Of a stretch of DNA of 13,982 nt, positions 4,049 through 13,982 are shown in pieces. The notes beneath the pieces are model-generated. The model was not told the origin of the DNA. It ran no database searches and was given only the letters and a program-made list of their open reading frames with translations. The stretch is from CAYTSA01 sp964440345 (GTDB lineage Bacteria; Desulfobacterota; Desulfovibrionia; Desulfovibrionales; Desulfovibrionaceae), in assembly GCA_964440345.1 (NCBI GenBank), contig CAYTSA010000096.1, positions 1-13,982 on the forward strand. Direction: 5' to 3'. Within the stretch, counting starts at the first letter, position 1. Every line of letters begins with the position of its first letter. A program made the position numbers and the translations under genes.

Positions 4049-7000
4049 ATGAGCCAGCTCATGAAAAAATTCGGCAAGATCATTGCTGCTCTCCCCATTC
4101 CGCACCTGCTCGACTTGCAGGTGGAGAGCTACCGCCAGTTCCTGCAGGACAACCCGGAACTGCGAACGCCGGATTCCGGTCTTGAAGGCGTCTTCCACTC
4201 GGTCTTTCCTATCGAGGATTTCAACAAAACCGCCAGTTTGGAGTACGTGAGCTACGAAGTCAACGAGCCCAAGTACGACCAGGAAGAGTGCATCTCAAAA
4301 GGCCTGACGTATGAGGCGCCCATTCGCATCAAAGTCCGCCTGGTGGTCTACGATGTGGACGAGGAAACAGAAAACCGCACCATTCGGGACATCAAAGAAC
4401 AAGATATTTATTTCGGCGCCATCCCCCTGATGACTGACAAGGGGACCTTCATCATCAACGGCACTGAACGGGTCATCGTCAACCAGCTGCAGCGCTCTCC
4501 AGGCATCATCTTGGAGCACGACTCTGGAAAAAGCCACTCCAGCCGCCGGGTGCTCTACTCCTGCCGCATCATCCCCATGCGAGGCTCCTGGCTGGACTTC
4601 GACTTTGACCACAAAGACATCCTCTATGTGCGCATCGACCGGCGGCGCAAAATGCCCGCTACTATCTTGTTTAAAGCCATGGGCATGTCCAAAACGGACA
4701 TCCTAAAGTATTTCTACGACACCGAGTTCTATTCTGTGGAAGGCGATAAGCTCTTCTGGGAACTGCAAAAAGAGCATTTCCGCAAAGAGGTGGCCGTCAC
4801 TGACATCGTCACCCCAGACGGGGACGTGCTTGTAAAAAAGGGCAGGCCGTTGACCAAACGCGCCTGGCGGCTGATGTTTGAAAAAGGCGTCAATTCCATT
4901 CAGGTTGATCCTGCCTCTCTGGAAGGCATCTTCCTGGCTGAAGATATAGTTGACCCCAAAACTGGCGAAGTCATGCTGGAAGCCGGCGACCTAATTACTG
5001 CTGAAACCATGGAGCAGCTCACCGAAGCCAGCGTCAACCGCATACCGGTGCTGCACACCCGCGGACAAGACGTCTCCTCCTCTATCCGCGACACCTTGAT
5101 GCTGGACAAGACTACAGACATGGAAGGCGCGCAAATAGAGATATACCGCCGACTGCGGCCCTCATCGCCGCCTACGCCGGAAATTGCCTCAACCTTTTTT
5201 GAGAATCTTTTCCGCAATCCGGACTACTACGACCTTTCCCCTGTGGGACGCTACAAGCTGAACATCCGGCTGAACCAGGACATGTCGCTGGACAAGCGGA
5301 CCCTGGACGACGACGATATACTCAAAGCCATCAAGCTGCTCACCCGGCTTAAAGACTCCCATGGACCAGCAGACGACATCGACCATTTGGGCAACCGCCG
5401 CGTGCGCCCTGTGGGCGAGCTGGTGGAAAACCAGTACCGCATTGGCCTGGTGCGCATGGAACGGGCCATTAAGGAGCGCATGAGCCTTCAGGAAGTGGCC
5501 ACCTTGATGCCCCATGACCTGATCAACCCCAAGCCTGTGGCGGCCGTGCTCAAGGAGTTTTTCGGCACGTCTCAGCTTTCCCAGTTCATGGACCAGACCA
5601 ACCCGCTTTCCGAGGTCACCCATAAACGCCGGCTTTCGGCCCTGGGGCCCGGGGGGCTTACCCGCGAACGGGCCGGCTTCGAAGTCCGAGACGTGCACAC
5701 CAGCCACTATGGCCGCATCTGCCCCATTGAAACGCCAGAAGGTCCGAACATCGGCCTCATCGTTTCGTTGACCACCTACTCGCGCGTCAATGATTTCGGC
5801 TTCATCGAGACCCCCTACCGCGTTGTCAAAGAAGGCAAAGTGACCGAAGAGGTAGTCTACCTGGACGCTTCCCGGGAAATTGACGAAGCCATCGCCCAGG
5901 CAAACGCCCCTCTGGACGAAGAAAACTGCTTTGTCAACCCCATGGTCACAGCCCGGGTCAAAGGCGATGTGATCATGACGCCCAACGAAGAAATCACCCT
6001 GATGGACATCTCTCCGAGCCAGATGGTCTCAGTGTCCGCTGCGCTGATCCCCTTTCTGGAAAATGACGACGCCAACCGCGCGCTCATGGGCTCAAACATG
6101 CAGCGCCAAGCCGTGCCCCTGCTGCGGACCGAGGTCCCGCTGGTGGGCACCGGCATGGAAGGCCCGGTGGCTACCGACTCTGGAAGCTGCCTGCTGGCTG
6201 AAGACGACGGCGTTGTCCACTACGCCGACGCCGAGCGGGTCATTGTCCGCTATGACAACGGCCTCTATCCGGAAACAGGGGGCGTGCGCGCTTACGAGCT
6301 GCAAAAGTACCACAAATCAAACCAGAACTCCTGCTTCGGACAGCGGCCGCGCATCATCTCCGGCTCCCGGGTCAGCAAGGGAGAAGTGCTGGCGGACGGG
6401 CCCGGCATCCGTGACGGCCAGTTGGCCCTGGGCAAAAACCTGCTCGTGGCCTTCATGCCCTGGTGCGGCTACAACTTTGAGGACTCCATTCTCATCTCTG
6501 AACGCGTGCTCAAAGAGGACGTCTTCACTTCCGTGCACATCGAGGAATTTGAAGTAGTCGCACGGGACACCAAGCTGGGACCGGAAGAAATTACCCGGGA
6601 CATCCCCAACGTCAGCGAAGACATGCTGCGCAACCTTGACGATAGCGGCATTATCCGTATAGGCGCCAGCGTCAAGGCCGATGATATTCTGGTGGGCAAA
6701 ATCACCCCCAAAGGCGAAACCCAGCTGACGCCCGAGGAAAAGCTTTTGCGGGCCATATTCGGGGACAAGGCTCGGGACGTAAAAAACACCTCCCTGAAAG
6801 TGCCGCCAGGAATCGAAGGCTCCATTATTGACGTGAAGGTCTTCAACCGCCGCTCTGGCGACAAGGACGACCGCACCAAGGCCATTGAGGATTGGGAGCT
6901 GGGCCGGCTAGACCGCAAGGAAGCCAAGCACATAGAGGCCCTGACTCTGAAGACCCGAGATAAGGTATGGCAGGCTGTAGAAAACAAACAGCTGGCCAGC

Positions 7001-8131
7001 AACCTGATGGGCCGCAAAAAGGGCGACGTATTGGCTGAAGCCGGGCGACCCCTTGCCCGCGAAGCCATGGACGCCGCGCCCCTGAAAAAACTTGCCGGCA
7101 TGTTCAAAAGCAAGGACGTCAACGAAGACGTGCAGTCCATTCTGGACGACTACGACCGTCAAGTGAAGTTCATCAAAAACGCTTACGAAATAAAGCGCGG
7201 CAAGGTGACTGAAGGCGACGACCTGCCTCCGGGCGTAATCAAGATGGTCAAGGTCTACGTGGCCGTGAAGCGCAAGCTTTCAGTTGGCGACAAAATGGCC
7301 GGCCGCCACGGCAACAAGGGCGTTGTCTCCTGCATTCTGCCACAAGAAGACATGCCGTTCTTTGCTGACGGCACGCCAGTGGACATCGTTCTCAACCCCC
7401 TGGGCGTGCCCTCGCGCATGAACATCGGCCAGATCATGGAGACCCACCTGGGCTGGGCAGCCCGTGAACTTGGCGCCCAATTGGCTAAAATGGCTGAAGA
7501 ACAGCTAGACGTCAGCCAGATTCGTAGCGAAATCGAATCTATCTACAACTCTGCAGAAATCAGCAAAACCATCGCGGACATGGACGACGACGAACTCCTG
7601 GACGCCGTGCGCAATCTGCGCAATGGCGTCATCACCAAGACCCCGGTCTTTGACGGCGCCACTGAAGCTGAAATCTGGTCCTGGCTGGATAGAGCCGGCA
7701 TGCCGGACGACGGCAAAACCGTGCTCTACGACGGCCGGACTGGCGACTCTTTTCACAACCGGGTCACTGTGGGCGTGATGTACATGCTCAAACTGCACCA
7801 CCTGGTTGACGAAAAAATCCACGCCCGATCCACCGGCCCGTACTCTCTGGTCACGCAGCAGCCCCTGGGCGGCAAGGCCCAGTTCGGCGGCCAGCGGCTT
7901 GGGGAAATGGAAGTCTGGGCTCTGGAAGCTTACGGCGCAGCGCACCTGTTGCAGGAATTCCTTACCGTCAAGTCAGACGACGTTTCCGGCCGGGTGAAGA
8001 TGTACGAAAAAATCGTCAAAGGCGACAACTTCCTGGAAGCCGGTTTGCCGGAATCTTTCAACGTACTCATCAAGGAGCTCATGTCCTTGGGACTGGACGT
8101 GCAGCTCATCCCGGAAAAATCCAAACGGTAA
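4049..8131 (+). CDS. rpoB: DNA-directed RNA polymerase subunit beta
   Basis: The beta subunit forms one pincer of the polymerase and half of the active centre. The protein is 1360 residues, in the normal range for proteobacteria. Landmarks in order: the N-terminal lobes; the rifampicin region near 508-535 (SQLSQFMDQTNPLSEVTHKR, then RLSALGPGGL) with the usual Asp, His and Ser residues, so no classic resistance change is visible; ICPIETPEGPNIGL; the basic active-site stretch around MAGRHGNKGVVS near 1084-1095; and the C-terminal GGKAQFGGQRLGEMEVWALE near 1273-1292, which binds beta-prime. It is intact, with no frameshift. It is cut off from rplL by terminators and a 446-nt gap, so it may start a separate rpoBC transcription unit. 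Confidence 0.98.
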   Translation: MSQLMKKFGKIIAALPIPHLLDLQVESYRQFLQDNPELRTPDSGLEGVFHSVFPIEDFNKTASLEYVSYEVNEPKYDQEECISKGLTYEAPIRIKVRLVVYDVDEETENRTIRDIKEQDIYFGAIPLMTDKGTFIINGTERVIVNQLQRSPGIILEHDSGKSHSSRRVLYSCRIIPMRGSWLDFDFDHKDILYVRIDRRRKMPATILFKAMGMSKTDILKYFYDTEFYSVEGDKLFWELQKEHFRKEVAVTDIVTPDGDVLVKKGRPLTKRAWRLMFEKGVNSIQVDPASLEGIFLAEDIVDPKTGEVMLEAGDLITAETMEQLTEASVNRIPVLHTRGQDVSSSIRDTLMLDKTTDMEGAQIEIYRRLRPSSPPTPEIASTFFENLFRNPDYYDLSPVGRYKLNIRLNQDMSLDKRTLDDDDILKAIKLLTRLKDSHGPADDIDHLGNRRVRPVGELVENQYRIGLVRMERAIKERMSLQEVATLMPHDLINPKPVAAVLKEFFGTSQLSQFMDQTNPLSEVTHKRRLSALGPGGLTRERAGFEVRDVHTSHYGRICPIETPEGPNIGLIVSLTTYSRVNDFGFIETPYRVVKEGKVTEEVVYLDASREIDEAIAQANAPLDEENCFVNPMVTARVKGDVIMTPNEEITLMDISPSQMVSVSAALIPFLENDDANRALMGSNMQRQAVPLLRTEVPLVGTGMEGPVATDSGSCLLAEDDGVVHYADAERVIVRYDNGLYPETGGVRAYELQKYHKSNQNSCFGQRPRIISGSRVSKGEVLADGPGIRDGQLALGKNLLVAFMPWCGYNFEDSILISERVLKEDVFTSVHIEEFEVVARDTKLGPEEITRDIPNVSEDMLRNLDDSGIIRIGASVKADDILVGKITPKGETQLTPEEKLLRAIFGDKARDVKNTSLKVPPGIEGSIIDVKVFNRRSGDKDDRTKAIEDWELGRLDRKEAKHIEALTLKTRDKVWQAVENKQLASNLMGRKKGDVLAEAGRPLAREAMDAAPLKKLAGMFKSKDVNEDVQSILDDYDRQVKFIKNAYEIKRGKVTEGDDLPPGVIKMVKVYVAVKRKLSVGDKMAGRHGNKGVVSCILPQEDMPFFADGTPVDIVLNPLGVPSRMNIGQIMETHLGWAARELGAQLAKMAEEQLDVSQIRSEIESIYNSAEISKTIADMDDDELLDAVRNLRNGVITKTPVFDGATEAEIWSWLDRAGMPDDGKTVLYDGRTGDSFHNRVTVGVMYMLKLHHLVDEKIHARSTGPYSLVTQQPLGGKAQFGGQRLGEMEVWALEAYGAAHLLQEFLTVKSDDVSGRVKMYEKIVKGDNFLEAGLPESFNVLIKELMSLGLDVQLIPEKSKR

Positions 8132-8139
8132 TACGGCCT

Positions 8140-8172
8140 GGCCCCGGGCGCGCGCCCGGGGCCGGACCTTTT
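8140..8172 (+). terminator. Terminator-like perfect palindrome between rpoB and rpoC
   Basis: Bases 8140-8163 form a perfect 24-nt palindrome (GGCCCCGGGCGC and its complement with no spacer). It could form a very stable hairpin with the centre opened as the loop. GGACC and then four T (8169-8172) follow. The stem is strong but the T-run is short and not adjacent, so partial termination, pausing or RNA processing are all possible. It starts 8 nt after the rpoB stop and ends 29 nt before rpoC, within a spacer of only 70 nt. Confidence 0.5.
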
Positions 8173-8201
8173 CATAACTCTCAGCGTAAGCGGGGTTACA
8201 T

Positions 8202-12359
<4,158 letters not shown>

Positions 12360-12387
12360 ACGAGCAGCAGGATTACCAAACGATCAC

Positions 12388-12415
12388 GCCCGGACCGCAA
12401 GGTTCGGGCTTTTTT
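12388..12415 (+). terminator. Intrinsic terminator of rpoC
   Basis: GCCCGGACC (12388-12396) pairs with GGTTCGGGC (12401-12409), nine pairs including one G-T, capped by a stable GCAA tetraloop and followed at once by six T (12410-12415). This is a textbook rho-independent terminator 28 nt after the rpoC stop, closing the cluster. Confidence 0.93.
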
Positions 12416-12446
12416 AATGCGAAAGAAAAAGAACGAGCAGTGACGT

Positions 12447-12476
12447 TTAGAGCATTTCACAGTTGAAATGCTCTAA
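12447..12476 (+). repeat. Perfect inverted repeat, 13-bp arms, AT-rich
   Basis: TTAGAGCATTTCA (12447-12459) is exactly repeated in inverse at 12464-12476 around the 4-nt loop CAGT. No T-run follows, and it is separate from the rpoC terminator 31 nt upstream. It could be a dispersed palindromic repeat (REP-like), a protein-binding operator for the kinase cassette, or an mRNA hairpin. With one copy in the window these cannot be separated. Confidence 0.6.
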
Positions 12477-12565
12477 GATGGAGCGCTTGCTTGCCGCTGC
12501 AATACGCAGTAATGTTCTCCGTTGAAGCCAGAGAGTGATTTAAGGTTTTTTCGCCATCAAATCAT

Positions 12566-13087
12566 ATGCATATGAACAAAAAACAGATCGTCATCATCGC
12601 CGGACCAAACGGGGCGGGCAAGACCACCTTTGTCGAGAATTTCCTGCCGGACCTGTTTGACGTCCCCCTTTTCATAAACGCTGACAAGATAGCTGGCGGG
12701 CTGGCGCCCTTTTCACCGGAAAGCGAGGCCATCCAGGCCGGCAAGCTGATGCTGCAACAGATTAATAAATACATTACTGAAGGCCAGAGCTTCACATTCG
12801 AAACAACGCTGTCCGGCAAATCGTATCTGAGGAAAATCCCTGACTGGCAACGCGCTGGCTACGCCGTCATCCTTATCTTTCTTTCGCTGATGGACGTGCA
12901 AACCGCTTTGCAACGAGTCGCCTTCAGAGTCTCACAGGGCGGCCACAACATACCCGAAGACGTGATCAAACGCCGGTTCAGCAAAGGGCTGGCCAATCTC
13001 CCTGCCTACAAAGAACTTGTAGACGAATGGTTTGTGTACGATAATACCGGAAATGATCCACTGCTCATGGAGCACGAGGAGAGCTGA
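12566..13087 (+). CDS. Zeta-toxin-like P-loop kinase
   Basis: A 173-residue P-loop protein that I place in the Zeta toxin / predicted ABC-type ATPase (COG4185-like) family. Visible: a beta strand QIVIIA then Walker A GPNGAGKTT (13-21); FINAD (36-40), where the family places a substrate-contacting Asp; FETTLSG (78-84); QRVAFRVSQGGHNIP (116-130) then EDVIKRRF, the conserved G-G-H-x-I-P block followed by basic residues; and WFVYDNTG (155-162). Well-studied Zeta toxins phosphorylate UDP-N-acetylglucosamine; for this stand-alone family the substrate is not certain. The protein ends soon after YDNTG, a little short for the family. ATG 12572 is an equally good start. No ribosome binding site is visible before either. 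A 64-residue gene follows by 1 nt, suggesting a toxin-antitoxin-like pair. Confidence 0.82.
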   Translation: MHMNKKQIVIIAGPNGAGKTTFVENFLPDLFDVPLFINADKIAGGLAPFSPESEAIQAGKLMLQQINKYITEGQSFTFETTLSGKSYLRKIPDWQRAGYAVILIFLSLMDVQTALQRVAFRVSQGGHNIPEDVIKRRFSKGLANLPAYKELVDEWFVYDNTGNDPLLMEHEES

Positions 13088-13088
13088 C

Positions 13089-13283
13089 ATGCCGCACTTG
13101 ACACACGAAGAACTCCTGAAAAAGATCGACCAGGGCATGCACCGCGCCGCCCTGCGCGCCCGGGAAATCGCCCTGCAGACCAACACCCCCATCGTCATCC
13201 ACGTGGACGGCAAGGTGCAGGAAGTCTGGATGACGGAGCAGGCCATTGCAGAGTACCGCGAGCAGTACAAGGATAAGTTGTGA
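13089..13283 (+). CDS. Small protein paired with the Zeta-like kinase, possible antitoxin
   Basis: A 64-residue protein, starting MPHLTHEELL, with a strong ribosome binding site GAGGAG (13076-13081) that lies inside the 3' end of the kinase gene. The ATG is 1 nt after the kinase stop, so the two are translationally coupled. The first part is helical and charged (KKIDQGMHRAALRAREIALQ). The middle, TPIVIHVDGKVQEVW (about 33-47), looks like a short beta hairpin of the I-V-x-x-x-D-G-K-V type, which I recall in small proteins next to such kinases. The end is acidic and basic helix. It has no DNA-binding or enzyme motif that I recognise. An antitoxin or regulator role is inferred from context only. 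A longer in-frame reading from 13032 overlaps the kinase and ignores the good ribosome binding site. Confidence 0.72.
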   Translation: MPHLTHEELLKKIDQGMHRAALRAREIALQTNTPIVIHVDGKVQEVWMTEQAIAEYREQYKDKL

Positions 13284-13313
13284 GGGGGTGCGGCGTCTCG
13301 TGAGTAAATGCGC

Positions 13314-13368
13314 CACAGGCTCGGACCACAGGCTCGGACCCACAGGCTCTGGCTCACAAGCTCTGGCG
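13314..13368 (+). repeat. Four imperfect tandem copies of a 13-14 nt unit
   Basis: Copies start at 13314, 13327, 13341 and 13355. The unit is CACAGGCTCGGAC in the first two, then CACAGGCTCTGGCT and CACAAGCTCTGGCG. The array lies in the 181-nt gap between the small gene and the convergent oxidoreductase gene. No gene, terminator or T-run is evident elsewhere in that gap. It has only a weak hairpin around 13399-13420 (TGTT and CCGG arms). The copies degrade from left to right, as expected of slippage followed by mutation. Confidence 0.75.
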
Positions 13369-13464
13369 GACGCAAGGCCCGCCCCTACACAAAGGCGGTG
13401 TTGCCGGGGAAACCGGAACATCTCATGTTGCGCGGAAAAGCTCTACGCAGCCAAGCGTCCTTTA

Positions 13465-13982
13465 CTACTCCCCGCCCAGTCGTCGGGCTATTTCCTTGGC
13501 GGCCTGGCGGCCGGCCCCCGCGGCCAGGATGACCGTGGCTGCGCCGGTGACAATGTCCCCGCCTGCGAACACGTTGGGCATGCTTGTTTCGCAGGTCTTG
13601 GGGTCCACCTCGATGTAGCCCCGCTTGGTGCGCTTGATCCGGGGTTCGTTCTCCAGCAGCACCGGGTTTGACCGCGTGCCCACCGCGATGATGGCCACGT
13701 CCGTGGCCATGGTGAACACGTCGCCCTTGACCGGCTCGGGTTTGCGGCGGCCAGACTCGCCCGGTTCGCCCAGCTCCATGCGCTGCACCTTGACCGCAGC
13801 CAGTTTGCCGCCGGCGTCGGCCACGAACTCCAGGGGCGAGAGCAGGCAGTCCATGATCACGCCCTCTTCCTGGGCGTGGTGGATTTCCTCCTGCCGGGCC
13901 GGCATATCATCTATGGTCCGGCGGTAGATGATGCGGGACTCGTCCGCGCCCAGCCGCAGGGCCGTGCGGGCTGCGTCCATGG
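13465..13982 (-). CDS. gltA: GltA/NfnB-type NAD(P)H oxidoreductase, C-terminal part (partial)
   Basis: The gene reads leftwards and ends at TAG (complement of 13465-13467); its start is beyond the right edge. The 172 or so residues seen begin in the second nucleotide-binding domain (MDAARTALRLGADESRIIYR). They continue through YRRTIDDMPARQEEIHHAQE, AVGTRSNP and the FAD-contacting end PNVFAGGDIVTGAATVILAA. This matches the family of glutamate synthase small subunits, NfnB of the electron-bifurcating ferredoxin:NADP oxidoreductase, and archaeal sulfide dehydrogenase alpha. These enzymes use FAD, NAD(P)H and iron-sulfur clusters; the cluster-binding N-terminus is not visible. In anaerobes such as sulfate reducers an NfnB role is as likely as glutamate synthesis. 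The partner gene, expected upstream, would decide. It is convergent with the kinase cassette. Confidence 0.85.
   Translation of the reverse strand, partial: MDAARTALRLGADESRIIYRRTIDDMPARQEEIHHAQEEGVIMDCLLSPLEFVADAGGKLAAVKVQRMELGEPGESGRRKPEPVKGDVFTMATDVAIIAVGTRSNPVLLENEPRIKRTKRGYIEVDPKTCETSMPNVFAGGDIVTGAATVILAAGAGRQAAKEIARRLGGE

Noticed and set aside
5570..5650. Possible rifampicin-resistance change in rpoB
   Set aside because: The region reads SQLSQFMDQTNPLSEVTHKR and then RLSALGPGG. The key Asp, His and Ser residues are those of sensitive polymerases; the differences from E. coli are conservative lineage changes.
13032..13283. 83-residue version of the small gene after the kinase
   Set aside because: The extra 19 residues are the overlapping kinase sequence in another frame. 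The ATG at 13089 has an ideal ribosome site and gives a coherent protein.
13399..13420. Hairpin as a terminator for the kinase cassette or the convergent gene
   Set aside because: Only two 4-bp blocks with a bulge and no T-run on either strand.

Overview
The window is the transcription/translation core cluster of a Gram-negative bacterium, followed by a short accessory patch and the end of a convergent metabolic gene. The order tuf-rpmG-tRNA(Trp)-secE-nusG-rplK-rplA-rplJ-rplL-rpoB-rpoC, the high-GC codon use, and the protein styles (a 1360-residue RpoB, a 1385-residue RpoC, an RpmG ending in a CPWD knuckle, a GltA/NfnB-type flavoprotein) fit a sulfate-reducing deltaproteobacterium, most likely Desulfovibrionales (Desulfobacterota). 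That placement is by eye, not from a search.

Layout. 1-1251: 3' end of tuf (EF-Tu), rpmG (L33), tRNA-Trp(CCA), secE and nusG, all on the + strand. 1315-3602: rplK and rplA, then a 212-nt gap holding hairpins and a recognisable L10-type leader, then rplJ (GTG start) and rplL. 3601-4048: two terminator-like hairpins directly after rplL, followed by a long gap with promoter-like elements and two strong stem-loops just upstream of rpoB. 4049-12359: rpoB and rpoC, separated by a 70-nt spacer that carries a 24-nt perfect palindrome with a short T-run. 12388-12415: a clear intrinsic terminator closing the cluster. 12447-13283: an inverted repeat, then a two-gene cassette of a Zeta-toxin-like P-loop kinase and a 64-residue partner with a 1-nt gap. 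13314-13368: four imperfect tandem copies of a 13-14 nt unit. 13465-13982: on the - strand, the C-terminal part of a GltA/NfnB-type NAD(P)H oxidoreductase running off the right edge.

How it works together. L33, L11, L1, L10 and L7/L12 are large-subunit ribosomal proteins; L11, L10 and L12 form the stalk that recruits GTPase factors such as EF-Tu. SecE is part of the membrane translocon. NusG binds RNA polymerase, whose two large subunits are made by rpoB and rpoC. Control seems to lie in the untranslated gaps: an L10-leader-like structure before rplJL, and termination plus probable re-initiation before rpoBC.

Most of the window is ordinary conserved core. I do not see a convincing previously undescribed system. 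The parts most worth a second look are the structured leaders (before rplJ, before rpoB, and between rpoB and rpoC) and the Zeta-like kinase/small-protein pair.
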